From Anseongella ginsenosidimutans (lineage in GTDB: Bacteria > Bacteroidota > Bacteroidia > Sphingobacteriales > Sphingobacteriaceae), in contig JAJUHF010000007.1 in assembly GCA_029268045.1 (NCBI GenBank), forward strand, positions 1 to 56,979: a stretch of 56,979 bases of DNA. Direction: 5' to 3'. A program made the translations under genes and the position numbers. Of this stretch, positions 16,203-25,261 are shown in pieces. The notes below the pieces were generated by a model. It saw nothing but the letters and a program-made list of their open reading frames with translations. It searched no databases and was not told the DNA's origin. The first letter of the stretch is position 1. Each line of letters starts with the position of its first letter.

Positions 16203-19200
16203 ATGAAGCAAAACGTGAGATGTATCAGTCGCTGGGGCAGCATGCTCGTGGTCGTATTCTGCGCCCTGGGCGTGAAGGCCGAACCCCGGGCATTCTATCA
16301 GCGGGGAAAAATTACGGTTGCGGTAAGTAATGCGCCGCTAAAAGCAGTGTTTGACGCGATAGAACGTCAGGCAAAGGTTCGGTTCATGTACGATATGATG
16401 GTCGTGGACGACAAACAGAAGGTGAGCATCCAGGCCAAAGAAGTAAGTCTGGAATACATCCTGAATCAATTACTGGAAGGCAAACCCCTGAAATGGAGCC
16501 AGGAAAAACGGGTAATACGGATCGAGCCGGCACCGCTCGGTACGCAAGCTTTACCCGCCCATACCCCGTCGGCGCAGGACACGCTGATTTCGGTCACCGG
16601 CCTGGTAAGCGATACCGCGGGCGCGCCGTTGCCGGGCGTGTCCGTCCTGCTCAAAGGTATGAACAGGGGAACCGCCACCGACCTGGAGGGGCGTTTCAGC
16701 CTGGAGAACATCAACCCCAACGGGGTACTGGTGCTGAGCTTTCTGGGCTACCGAAACCTGGAGATCCCCCTGGAAGGCCGCACCGCAATCCAGGCGGTGA
16801 TGAAGGCCGATGTGGCCGGGCTGGATGAGGTGGTGGTCGTGGGCTATGGTACGACCCGGAAAAGCGATCTCACCGGAAGCGTTGCCTCCATCAAAGGCGA
16901 AGACATCGCACAGAATTCAATGGGCAGCTTCGAGTCCCTGCTGCAGGGCCGGGTTTCCGGTCTGCAGATCATGAACCGGAATAACGATAATCCCCAGGGA
17001 GGAACCACGGTACGGATCCGGGGAGTCAGTTCCATCAACGGGTCCAATGCCCCGCTGGTGGTGGTGGACGGGATTCCACTGGGTACGGCAGGCGGCATCA
17101 ATGCGGTCAATCCCGCGATCATTTCGTCCATCGAGGTCCTGAAAGACGCGTCGGCTACCGCGATTTACGGTTCCCGGGGGGCCAACGGCGTAATCATGAT
17201 CACTACCAAACGGGGTGAAACTGGAAGAGCGAGCATCTGGTTAAACCAAAAAACGAACTTCACCTCCTTCAGTGATAACCTCGATTACTGGCGGGATGTG
17301 AATAAAATGGTTTTGCTGTCGGACGAAGGCCGGGAAAATGCAGGACTCGATCCGCTGTATATCGGCCAGCGTGACCCCTCCGGTACGTATTACCCTTCCC
17401 GGGCCGACATTCAAAGCGGGGCCTGGCCGTATCATACCAATTGGCCGGATTATGTTTTCAGAGACGTCGCCATTACCTCCGATGTCAGCGCAGGAGTACA
17501 GGGCGGCAGCGACAAGAGCCAGTATTTCGTCAGCCTGGGACACTACCAGGGACAAGGTATGCAACGGGAAGACGATTACAATAAAACCTCCCTCGATCTG
17601 TCCTATGAACACCAGATTGCCCATGGGCTCACCGTCCTGACCAAATCCGGGATCTGGCGCGCAAAGCGGAATATCAATTACGGAATGGACTACAACCGGA
17701 ACCCGCTCTATCCCGTGTACAACGGGGACGGCACCTATTATAAACTCAACCCCCAGGATTACGGCAATCCGGTGGCCATGACCAACGAGCGTGTCAACAA
17801 GGCGGGTAATCTGGATGGATACGCCACCCTGCAGTTCAACTGGGACATCGCCTCGCCGCTGCAGATGGTCGTCCGTGGAAACGTACGCGCGGGTTCGGGC
17901 GAATCGAATTTCTTCAATCCGCCGGTCTATACCCAAGGGGGCGATCTTTACAATGGGGAAGGCGGCCGGGCGGCCTCCAACTATACCAACCTGACACTGG
18001 ATGGCTACTTAACCTATACAAAAAACATCAATCCGGATCACAACCTCACGGCCATGGTCGGAGCCAACTACGAAAACTCCACGAGCAAGTCGCTGAATAC
18101 AGTGGGTCGCGGATTCCCGAATGATATTCTAAAGGACGAAAACATGGCGGGTGCCGAAACGCAGTTCATCAGTAACGCGCGCACCGAAACGGTGCTGGCT
18201 TCCGGCTTCGCCCGGGTGAATTACAGCTATAAAAACCGTTACCTGGCGACCTTCACCGCCCGGGCCGACGGGAGTTCGAAGTTCGGGGATAATAACAAAT
18301 GGGGTTTCTTTCCCTCGGGGGCCGTCAGCTGGCGGCTGTCCGAAGAGGAGTTTCTGAAAGATTCCCGGTTGGTTGACCACCTGAAGCTCCGGGCCAGCTG
18401 GGGAATCTCCGGTAATCAGGGTATCGCCCCCTATCAGACCATTTCCCAGTTTGGGCAGGACTACTACTACCTGGGCGATGAAGAATACATCATTTACGGG
18501 GTAGGCCGCGAAATCGGACGGGAAGGGATTGGCAACCGCTACGTGCAGTGGGGCGGGATGGCGAATAAGAATCTGCGCTGGGAGAAGACCGCGCAATTCG
18601 ATATCGGCATGGATTTGTCCATGCTGCAGAACCGGCTGGATGTAACCTTCGACTATTATTACAAACGGACGTCGGATCTGCTGCGTCAGCAATTCCTGAA
18701 CCCAAGTACGGGTTTTGACCGGGTCTGGACCAACGACGGCAAGATCGAGAACCGGGGAATCGAACTGGCTGTGGACGGACGCATTGTCACCCAGGGCAAA
18801 CTCCGCTTCGACGCGGGGCTGATCTTTAACCTCAACCGCAACAAGGTTCTGGATATCGGAAGCCAGAAAAGTTCCGGCTACCTGGTGGACGCGAACGGAG
18901 TACGTTACGAGCCCTACGGCGAAGGCATCCTAAACGACGCTTACCTGAATGTGCTTGCCATCGGACATCCCATCAATTCCTTCTACGGTTACGAGGTCAA
19001 CGGGATCATTCAGGAAATGCCGGAAAACCCCACCAAGAATACCCGTCCGGGTGAATTCAACTACGTAGGGCTCAATCCGGACGGCACCCTGGATCCTGAC
19101 GCCCGGGTAATCATCGGCGACCCGAATCCCGATTTCACCACGAGTCTGAATCTGCGGTTCTACCACCAAAGCGGGTTTGATTTATCGGTCCTGCTCTACT

Positions 19201-19562
19201 CCGTTTACGGAAACGATATTTTCTCCCTGAGGAAGCTCGAAAGTCCTTCGCTTCAGGAAGGAAGATGGACGGCTGTGAACCAGAACAACAAACGCCCCAG
19301 CCTGCGGGCGGACCGGCAATATTTTGCCTCTTCCTGGTTCGTGGAAGACGGTTCGTTTCTGCGCATCCAGCACGTTACCCTGGGCTATACCCTGCCGGAG
19401 CTGAGTTTTCTCACCGCAGGAAGAGTGTTCCTGAACGCAGCGAACCCGCTTACATTTTCGCGCACCAGTGAATACGATGCCGAGGTTGGCGAGAACGGCC
19501 GGGGCGGGACTCCCTATCCTCGGGTCATGGTACTGACCGCCGGCTTGGAATTAAAGTTTTAA
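16203..19562 (+). CDS. SusC-family TonB-dependent receptor with STN signalling domain
   Basis: An 1119-residue outer-membrane transporter. Residues 1-27 are a signal peptide. An STN domain follows (about 35-105, from ITVAVSNAPLKAVFDAIERQ), the domain that signals to FecR. Next are a carboxypeptidase-regulatory-like domain (about 125-205), the TonB box region with EVVVVGYGTTRKSDLTGSV, and the plug, with ISSIEVLKDASATAIYGSRG and ANGVIMITTKRGE. The barrel ends in LELKF. The substrate cannot be read from sequence. It is divergent from its sigma/FecR pair, and SusD follows by 15 bp. Confidence 0.97.
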   Translation: MKQNVRCISRWGSMLVVVFCALGVKAEPRAFYQRGKITVAVSNAPLKAVFDAIERQAKVRFMYDMMVVDDKQKVSIQAKEVSLEYILNQLLEGKPLKWSQEKRVIRIEPAPLGTQALPAHTPSAQDTLISVTGLVSDTAGAPLPGVSVLLKGMNRGTATDLEGRFSLENINPNGVLVLSFLGYRNLEIPLEGRTAIQAVMKADVAGLDEVVVVGYGTTRKSDLTGSVASIKGEDIAQNSMGSFESLLQGRVSGLQIMNRNNDNPQGGTTVRIRGVSSINGSNAPLVVVDGIPLGTAGGINAVNPAIISSIEVLKDASATAIYGSRGANGVIMITTKRGETGRASIWLNQKTNFTSFSDNLDYWRDVNKMVLLSDEGRENAGLDPLYIGQRDPSGTYYPSRADIQSGAWPYHTNWPDYVFRDVAITSDVSAGVQGGSDKSQYFVSLGHYQGQGMQREDDYNKTSLDLSYEHQIAHGLTVLTKSGIWRAKRNINYGMDYNRNPLYPVYNGDGTYYKLNPQDYGNPVAMTNERVNKAGNLDGYATLQFNWDIASPLQMVVRGNVRAGSGESNFFNPPVYTQGGDLYNGEGGRAASNYTNLTLDGYLTYTKNINPDHNLTAMVGANYENSTSKSLNTVGRGFPNDILKDENMAGAETQFISNARTETVLASGFARVNYSYKNRYLATFTARADGSSKFGDNNKWGFFPSGAVSWRLSEEEFLKDSRLVDHLKLRASWGISGNQGIAPYQTISQFGQDYYYLGDEEYIIYGVGREIGREGIGNRYVQWGGMANKNLRWEKTAQFDIGMDLSMLQNRLDVTFDYYYKRTSDLLRQQFLNPSTGFDRVWTNDGKIENRGIELAVDGRIVTQGKLRFDAGLIFNLNRNKVLDIGSQKSSGYLVDANGVRYEPYGEGILNDAYLNVLAIGHPINSFYGYEVNGIIQEMPENPTKNTRPGEFNYVGLNPDGTLDPDARVIIGDPNPDFTTSLNLRFYHQSGFDLSVLLYSVYGNDIFSLRKLESPSLQEGRWTAVNQNNKRPSLRADRQYFASSWFVEDGSFLRIQHVTLGYTLPELSFLTAGRVFLNAANPLTFSRTSEYDAEVGENGRGGTPYPRVMVLTAGLELKF

Positions 19563-19577
19563 CTCTAACTAAAAGGC

Positions 19578-21116
19578 ATGAAAAAATTGATCATCGCCCT
19601 GCTTTCCTTCGTGTGCCTTGTGGGCACTGCATGCGAAGACATGCTGAAGGAAACACCGTTTGGCGTTTATTCGAACGAGAATTATTATAATACGGAGAAC
19701 GACGCGCTGCATGCATTGCTGTATGCTTACGATCCGATAAACAACATCGAATACGGCGCGCGCTTCCTATTCAACCTGACCGATATCCCCACCAACCAGT
19801 ATAAGTCCTATAACAAAGGATTGGAAACCAGCTTGTACACCTGGGATGTAACGCCCAACACCGAAGAGTTTCTGTATTTCTTCAAATACGCATACCTAAG
19901 CATCAGCCGTGCGAACTCGGTACTGGAGAACGTCAGCAAAATGACCAATATCTCTGGCCAGCTCAAGCAGCAGTTTCTGGGCGAGGCCCATTTTCTGCGC
20001 GCTTTCAATTACTTCATGCTGGTGCGCACCTTCGGAAGCGTTCCCCTGCACGAGAAAGTCGTGGAAAGTGTGAACCAGGGCCAGGTCCGTTATGCAAGCA
20101 TCGAAGAGCTCTACGCGTTCATTATCGCCGACTTGGAACAGGCGATCGCCATGATGGAGGTCAAAAAACAGCAGGGCCGCGCCGACAAAGTGGCCGCCCA
20201 GTCGCTGCTGGCCAAGGTATATCTTACCCTGGCTTCATCCCGCATGACAGGCGCTCCTGGTTATGAATGGGTGCAGGATTACGAAAACATGTACAGCAAA
20301 GCAGCCCAGCTAGCCGGTACCGTGCTGAACGGCCAGAGCGTGTACGGATTGGATCCCGATCTGGCCAGGGTGTATGACGTCCGCCATCAGGGGGACGGCA
20401 TCGAACACATCTTCATCACCTCCATGTCCCGCGAAGGGAAAGGGCAGGAAGGAAATTACTCCCAGCTTCCGCAGATGTTCGGATTGGGACTGCCCACCGT
20501 ATACATTTCCTCTTCCCTTCAGGGCGACGGCGGAGTGCAGACCATCATTCAACCCGGGCAGACCTGCTGGCAATATTACCGGGTGGACAATGATTTTTAT
20601 CATCGGTTTGACGACGACGATCTGCGCAAACGCCTGATGGTGACCACCATTTACAATGCCGACGGAAGCCTGCTTGCCGAGTGGTCGGAAGACAACCTCA
20701 GCAGTACCAATCCGACCCTGTTCGCATTCTATTATCCCTTCTGCCGGAAATACGCCGACCCGTATTCAAACGGCCACCGGACTTCGGCGAATCTTTACCT
20801 GATCCGCTTTGCAGAGGTGGCGCTTGCTTACGCAGAAGCGGCAGGACCTACCGCGGAAGGCTACTATTGGGTCAACCAGGTGCGGAACCGGGCAGGGCTC
20901 GACGATCTTCCTCCCGGCCTATCACCCGCCGAATTCCGGGAGGCGGTTTGGAATGAATTAACCTTTGAGCTGGCGTTCGAAGGCCACGGCCTGTTTGAAC
21001 TGCGGCGGATCAATCGCGTCCTGGAAGGAATTACCAATAAAACGGTTAAGGAGGAATACGCCTATTTCTTTCCGATCCCCCAACGTGAAATTGACCTGAA
21101 CCCTAAAACCGAATAA
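19578..21116 (+). CDS. RagB/SusD-family nutrient-binding lipoprotein
   Basis: A 512-residue surface lipoprotein and partner of the SusC encoded 15 bp upstream. The signal ends LVGTAC (Cys19), followed by EDMLKETPFGVYSNENYYNT, the usual SusD N-terminus. The first half is helical, with GEAHFLRAFNYFMLVRTFGS and VPL, a near-universal SusD motif. The C-terminal part contains RNRAGLDDLPPG, LTFELAFEGHGLFELRRINR and the final YAYFFPIPQREIDLN. The length is normal. The next gene begins 2 bp after the stop, so the operon continues into two lipoprotein genes that probably help bind or cut the same substrate. Confidence 0.96.
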   Translation: MKKLIIALLSFVCLVGTACEDMLKETPFGVYSNENYYNTENDALHALLYAYDPINNIEYGARFLFNLTDIPTNQYKSYNKGLETSLYTWDVTPNTEEFLYFFKYAYLSISRANSVLENVSKMTNISGQLKQQFLGEAHFLRAFNYFMLVRTFGSVPLHEKVVESVNQGQVRYASIEELYAFIIADLEQAIAMMEVKKQQGRADKVAAQSLLAKVYLTLASSRMTGAPGYEWVQDYENMYSKAAQLAGTVLNGQSVYGLDPDLARVYDVRHQGDGIEHIFITSMSREGKGQEGNYSQLPQMFGLGLPTVYISSSLQGDGGVQTIIQPGQTCWQYYRVDNDFYHRFDDDDLRKRLMVTTIYNADGSLLAEWSEDNLSSTNPTLFAFYYPFCRKYADPYSNGHRTSANLYLIRFAEVALAYAEAAGPTAEGYYWVNQVRNRAGLDDLPPGLSPAEFREAVWNELTFELAFEGHGLFELRRINRVLEGITNKTVKEEYAYFFPIPQREIDLNPKTE

Positions 21117-21118
21117 AA

Positions 21119-22549
21119 ATGAACCGAATACATCGATTTTTTTGGCTGTTCGCCGTCCCGTTTATACTCCTGTTTAAAGGGTGTTCCGAGCCGGAGAACG
21201 AATTGACGGCCGGCAGCAAGCATACACTCACCAGCCAGGCCGAAGTAGCCGCATTCCGTGGCGGCGATCAAGTTCACTCGGTGATTATCCGCGGTGAAAA
21301 CATCACCGATCTTTCCGTGCTGAACCTGCAGAAAGTCACCGAACTGATCATCGAGGATACCGGGATCGAGTTCCTGGACATTCCCCGCCTCAATGCCGTC
21401 ACCGCTGCGCTCACCATCCGGGACAACAAACATCTGAAGGCGATCAGGGACCTTGGGAACCTGTATTTTATGAACGGAACCCTGACCATTACGCGGAATC
21501 CGCAGCTCACCGATATTTCCGGACTGCTGGGATTGAAGCTGTTCAAAGGTACGCTTGCCCTGACCGACAACGTAACCCTGGGGGAGAACGAACCCTGCGC
21601 TTCGAACGACATCGGTTTCTGCGTGATCAAATACCTCATGCAGAGCGGAATCATCGATGGCCAGGTGCTGCTGTCGGGAAACGCGCCCGGCTCGGTAAAC
21701 GATCCCGCCCTCATCGGGGAGATGCCCGGCAGCGATATCATCAGCTACGTCATCGCTTCAGCCAGCGATGTTGAAAATTTCAGTCCCCTATCGGATACGG
21801 TCATGAATCTGCGGATTACCGGATCTGCCATCACCGATCAGCTACTGAAAACAATCGCTTCCCGGATTTCCTGGGCCAAGGGGACGGTGACCATCGAAAA
21901 TACAGGCATCACCAATACCGAAGGTTTCTTTGACCAGGTTACCTGCGAAGGCAGCATTGTCCTCCGGAATAACCTGCAGCTGACCAATCCGAACGGTTTC
22001 AAAGCCTACACCGCCATTCAGGGCGATCTGATCATCGAAAACTGCCCGAATCTGTTCTTCTGGGCTAGTCCCGATGGAAACGCCGGCTTTTCGGCAATTG
22101 CCCGCATCGAAGGGAGCCTGCGGATCAACCCGGCAACCAGCATGGATTCAGGCGGAGGCGGTCTGGGGAAACTCACCTATGTGGGCGGCGACCTGGAAAT
22201 TACCGGCGACCGCACCAAAGGAGAGATATGGAACCTGGATACCTGGTATGCCTGGAGCGGCGGAATCCGCCACATCGGCGGTGACCTGATCTTCAAAAAT
22301 CATTATAAGGTAAACGGGCTCAGCGGATTCCAGGCGCTCGAACACATCGGGGGCAATGTATATATTCTGGATAACGGCGGTCCGGACGGTGTAATCCCCA
22401 TTGCTTCCACCCCCAACCAAATTGGTTTCTGTCTTATCAAAGACCTCCTTGACAAGGGCGTGATAAAGAATGAGGAAGCGATTATCGAACTCCGCCAGGC
22501 GCCGGGAGAGCCGCTACTGAACGTAAACGAATTGCCTGCATGTCCCTAA
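21119..22549 (+). CDS. Lipoprotein with leucine-rich/receptor-L-domain-like repeats
   Basis: A 476-residue predicted surface or periplasmic lipoprotein. The signal ends FKGC (Cys22), a slightly unusual lipobox. The mature part is made of repeating strands, such as VHSVIIRGENITDLSVLNLQ, LTIRDNKHLKAIRDL, LTITRNPQLTDISGL and GDLIIENCPNLFFW, resembling receptor L-domain or BspA-like leucine-rich solenoids. A near-duplicated cysteine pattern (NDIGFCVIKYLMQSGIIDG and NQIGFCLIKDLLDKGVI) suggests two tandem units. It lies 2 bp after SusD, the position usually held by SusE/F-like glycan binders, so an accessory surface-binding role is inferred. The catalytic function, if any, is unknown. Confidence 0.75.
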   Translation: MNRIHRFFWLFAVPFILLFKGCSEPENELTAGSKHTLTSQAEVAAFRGGDQVHSVIIRGENITDLSVLNLQKVTELIIEDTGIEFLDIPRLNAVTAALTIRDNKHLKAIRDLGNLYFMNGTLTITRNPQLTDISGLLGLKLFKGTLALTDNVTLGENEPCASNDIGFCVIKYLMQSGIIDGQVLLSGNAPGSVNDPALIGEMPGSDIISYVIASASDVENFSPLSDTVMNLRITGSAITDQLLKTIASRISWAKGTVTIENTGITNTEGFFDQVTCEGSIVLRNNLQLTNPNGFKAYTAIQGDLIIENCPNLFFWASPDGNAGFSAIARIEGSLRINPATSMDSGGGGLGKLTYVGGDLEITGDRTKGEIWNLDTWYAWSGGIRHIGGDLIFKNHYKVNGLSGFQALEHIGGNVYILDNGGPDGVIPIASTPNQIGFCLIKDLLDKGVIKNEEAIIELRQAPGEPLLNVNELPACP

Positions 22550-22560
22550 AAGCAGCTCAA

Positions 22561-23832
22561 ATGACAAACATGATGAAGAAATTATTTATTGCAATCCTAC
22601 TGATCGTAACGGCCGCCTGCCGGAAGAGCGAGGTGACTGAAAACGAGATCGTTCGGCCTGCCGAAAGAAGTTATGAATTCAGCGACGGGGTCATTCCCCG
22701 GAATGTATTGGAAAGCTACCTGTCCAGAAGCATCACGCAGGCCGAATTTCTGGTGAGCGAAGGATTCTTCAACGACGGTCCTTATCCGTATCGCGAGGAC
22801 GATGTACGCATGCTGAAAAACGTCGGCGCAAAATTCATCGGACGGGCCATCTATTCGTGGAATGTCCCCGAGCATTTCAACAATCCGGATTTCCTCGGAA
22901 AAGCGAAAGCCCGGGTGGAGGAAATGCACGCCTTCGATCCGGAAATCGTATTTCAGGCCTCGATCTTCGAGATTGTTTCCACCAAGGTCAATGTGGTGCC
23001 GGTTCCTGCCTGGGTATTCGAAGCATTCGATCTGCCAGTGGAAAACCGGAACTTCTCCTACGAGCAAATGCTCAATCCTCAGGGATTGCTGGTCAATTTC
23101 TGGCATACGGGAGCCAGCGTCCCCGATATTTCCCAGGTCGAAACGCGCATGTTCTTTTATTACATGGCGCGCCGGTACATGGAAGCCGGCATTGAAGCGA
23201 TTCATTTCGGGCAGGCCGAACTGATGTCCATGACCGACCGGGATAACGGATACGCGGGTTGGCGCGACCTGCTGGAAAAGGTAAGAAGCGCTGCCAGAAG
23301 TGTTGCCCGACGCGGCACCGTGCTGTGCGACGCGCACCTGCCTGGCGGAGGCATTGCCGTGGAGGGTAAACTGCTGTTCGATTTCGTTTCCTTCCCACTC
23401 CGCTTAAAGGAAATCCCCGGCGATCCCATGAAATCGGAGTTGAAAATCTATTATCTGGACGCCATTTACGGTCGGACCAAAGGGGGGATCACCCCGAGCG
23501 GGTGGAGTTGCGACAAAAGTCCGTTCCTGGTGGAATTCGACAATTTCGGCGTAAGCGATCATCCCGGAGTATATAATCTGAATGATCATTTTACCTGGGG
23601 ATACGATGAAATATCCTGGTTGTCCATCCAGCCCGAAGATTACCGGAATCAGTTTCTTCGGTATGCTTCCGACTGGATTCCGCGTGCAGATCCCAACGGA
23701 TTCCTTCAAATGCCGGGAAGCCGCGTAATTTCCGGCGTGGAGGGCAATCGCTATCGGGCAAACACGCCCGGGGATGCATGTCCGGACGGAAAGGGCCAGG
23801 AAGAAACGATCAAGGCCCTATGGGCTGAATAA
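22561..23832 (+). CDS. Unrecognised lipoprotein, possibly TIM-barrel glycoside-hydrolase-like
   Basis: A 423-residue lipoprotein. I start at ATG 22561, because the signal then ends VTAAC (Cys20); an earlier ATG at 22540 overlaps the preceding gene. I do not recognise the family. Alternating strand-helix segments, such as VGAKFIGRAIYSWNVPEHF, EIVFQASIFEIVS, IEAIHFGQAELMSM and TVLCDAHLPGGG, suggest a beta/alpha barrel. Several acidic residues sit at predicted strand ends, as in VEFDNFGV and YDEISWLSIQPEDYRNQF. This makes an uncharacterised glycosidase or lyase plausible. It is last in the SusCD operon and is followed by a strong hairpin. Confidence 0.6.
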   Translation: MTNMMKKLFIAILLIVTAACRKSEVTENEIVRPAERSYEFSDGVIPRNVLESYLSRSITQAEFLVSEGFFNDGPYPYREDDVRMLKNVGAKFIGRAIYSWNVPEHFNNPDFLGKAKARVEEMHAFDPEIVFQASIFEIVSTKVNVVPVPAWVFEAFDLPVENRNFSYEQMLNPQGLLVNFWHTGASVPDISQVETRMFFYYMARRYMEAGIEAIHFGQAELMSMTDRDNGYAGWRDLLEKVRSAARSVARRGTVLCDAHLPGGGIAVEGKLLFDFVSFPLRLKEIPGDPMKSELKIYYLDAIYGRTKGGITPSGWSCDKSPFLVEFDNFGVSDHPGVYNLNDHFTWGYDEISWLSIQPEDYRNQFLRYASDWIPRADPNGFLQMPGSRVISGVEGNRYRANTPGDACPDGKGQEETIKALWAE

Positions 23833-23845
23833 TCCTGCGCAAGAA

Positions 23846-23896
23846 GCGAAGGCGTATATTCTGGTGGGGCCCCCGCGGCCCCACTTCGCCTTTCGC
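23846..23896. terminator. Strong two-tier hairpin after the SusCD operon
   Basis: The outer stem is GCGAAGGCG (23846-23854) with CGCCTTTCGC (23887-23896), with one bulge. The inner stem is GTGGGGCC (23864-23871) with GGCCCCAC (23877-23884), perfect over 8 bp. It lies 13 bp after the last stop codon of the operon. There is no clear T run, as is common for Bacteroidota terminators. Confidence 0.6.
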
Positions 23897-23947
23897 CGGG
23901 GTGGATTTTGTAAATTTACCGGAGCTTAGGTTCCAAACACCACCCCA

Positions 23948-24382
23948 ATGAAAATTATAAAACTCAACGCGGATGACTTGTCCTGCCTTCGGGACCTGAT
24001 CCGGCTTTATGCACTGGTTTTTAACGAAAAGGTCAGTTTGCCTTCCGACGCGTATCTGCAGAAGCTGCTCGAACAGCCCTCGGTGTTCTTTTTTGTAGCC
24101 CAAAAAGATGGCCGGGTGGTTGGAGGTCTTACCGCACACGTACTTCCCTCGGTGTATTTTTCTTCCAATGAGGTGTATGTTTACGATCTGGCTGTAGAAA
24201 CCGCGCTCCAGCGTCAGGGTATCGGCGCTGCGTTAATGAAGGAGTTGCAGCATTATTGCCGAAGTCAGGGTTTCAGGGAAGTATTCCTGCAGGCCGATAC
24301 GGTGGACGATTATGCCCTGCGATTCTACGGGAAGATAGGTGGCCGGCGCGAGGATGTGGTCCATTACACGTTCCCGCTCTGA
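23948..24382 (+). CDS. GNAT acetyltransferase, AAC(3)-I-like
   Basis: A 144-residue GNAT protein. The core VYVYDLAVETALQRQGIGAA holds the acetyl-CoA pyrophosphate loop (QRQGIG). The C-terminal pattern VFLQADTVDDYALRFYGKIG, followed by REDVVHYTF, matches the layout of AAC(3)-I aminoglycoside acetyltransferases, where a QAD..DD.A..LY.K.G..E.V.H segment is conserved. Whether it modifies aminoglycosides cannot be told from sequence; many chromosomal relatives do not. It overlaps the convergent uroporphyrinogen methyltransferase gene by 19 bp, and no resistance cassette features surround it. Confidence 0.85.
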   Translation: MKIIKLNADDLSCLRDLIRLYALVFNEKVSLPSDAYLQKLLEQPSVFFFVAQKDGRVVGGLTAHVLPSVYFSSNEVYVYDLAVETALQRQGIGAALMKELQHYCRSQGFREVFLQADTVDDYALRFYGKIGGRREDVVHYTFPL

Positions 24383-25104
24383 AAGCTTTCAGGCACGACG
24401 CGCTTCCCCAGCCGCGTGACCTCGCCGATCACCACGAGCCCCTGCGCGCCCAGACGATGCTGCCTTGTGGTTCCGGCAAGTTCCCCGACGGTTGTGAAAA
24501 CAAGCTTCTCCCGCGCCGTGAAAAAGTTCTGGATTACGGCCGCAGGCGTATTTTCTTTCCCGAAGAAGCGGTACAGCTTCGCAATTTCCTCTACATAGGG
24601 CACGGCCTGGTAAATCACCACGGTGGAATTTGTCTGCAGGGCCAGAGCCAGTTCCGTCTGCAGCGCCGTGCCGGCACTTCCGGCGCGGATCGTCAGAATG
24701 CCTTCACTCAACCCGCGGTGAGTCAGCGGGATATGGTAACATCCCATGGCCTGCATGGTAGTGATCCCGGGGAGATAGGTTGTTTCGAAGCCAAATTCCC
24801 GCGCTAGGGCGAGTTCCACCCTTTCAGACTCCAAAAGAAAGGGTTCTCCGCTCTTTAAACGGATCACTTGCCTATTTTTACTGATTTTTTCTACCTCACG
24901 GATGGAATTTCGGGAAAAATTGCCCTGCGTACCGACCTTTTCACACGAATCGGGAATAAAATCAAGAATTGAAGCACTAATTCCCTCGTCAAAAAGAACT
25001 ATTTCGGCAGAATTTAAAATCCGTGCAGCTTTTAACGTCAAAAATTCAGGATTTCCAGGCCCGGACCCAAGCAATGTCCAAAATTTGGTTCTATTTTTTG
25101 CCAT
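24364..25104 (-). CDS. cobA: Uroporphyrinogen-III C-methyltransferase (siroheme synthesis)
   Basis: A 246-residue SAM-dependent methyltransferase that converts uroporphyrinogen III to precorrin-2, the first step toward siroheme. Family motifs are LLGSGPGNPEFLTLKAARIL (SAM-binding GPG loop), VIRLKSGEPFLL, YLPGITTMQAM, PLTHRGLSEG and a late FTTVGEL. Some are looser than in well-studied SUMT proteins: LKSGEP replaces LKGGDP and PGITTMQ replaces PGITSA. It carries only the methyltransferase domain, so the dehydrogenase/ferrochelatase steps must be elsewhere. It is divergent from nirB, whose product needs siroheme, and shares a 157-bp A+T-rich promoter region with it. Confidence 0.92.
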   Translation of the reverse strand: MAKNRTKFWTLLGSGPGNPEFLTLKAARILNSAEIVLFDEGISASILDFIPDSCEKVGTQGNFSRNSIREVEKISKNRQVIRLKSGEPFLLESERVELALAREFGFETTYLPGITTMQAMGCYHIPLTHRGLSEGILTIRAGSAGTALQTELALALQTNSTVVIYQAVPYVEEIAKLYRFFGKENTPAAVIQNFFTAREKLVFTTVGELAGTTRQHRLGAQGLVVIGEVTRLGKRVVPESFQSGNV

Positions 25105-25152
25105 AATTGATGCAATTATCCAATTTTTTTTACGATTTCAGAATTTTTGTAT

Positions 25153-25240
25153 CAAAAATGACTCGAATTTTTAAATAATTGATTTATTTTTACGGCATAA
25201 TCTAATATATCTACAAAATGACGCGATTTTTTATGTAGAT
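25153..25240. promoter_or_regulatory. Repeats in the cobA-nirB divergent promoter
   Basis: Two similar blocks, CAAAAATGACTCGAATTTTT (25153-25172) and ACAAAATGACGCGATTTTTT (25213-25232), place ATGAC exactly 60 bp apart. The second sits inside an inverted repeat, ATCTACA (25209-25215) and TGTAGAT (25234-25240), which is followed by a short T run 22 bp before the nirB start. These could be regulator sites and a leader hairpin. Confidence 0.4.
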
Positions 25241-25261
25241 TTTTGATAAACATCTCAGATA

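Noticed and set aside
22597-23337. A 246-codon minus-strand frame within the last lipoprotein gene of the second SusCD operon
   Set aside because: It lies wholly inside a convincing lipoprotein gene and its translation resembles no protein family.
23948-24382. An acquired aminoglycoside-resistance gene
   Set aside because: The GNAT protein resembles AAC(3)-I in layout, but it has the same composition as its neighbours, lies in ordinary chromosomal context and has no cassette or mobile features.
25209-25240. A riboswitch upstream of nirB
   Set aside because: Only one simple 7-bp inverted repeat is visible; there is no multi-helix junction or known aptamer consensus such as cobalamin, SAM or molybdenum-cofactor types.
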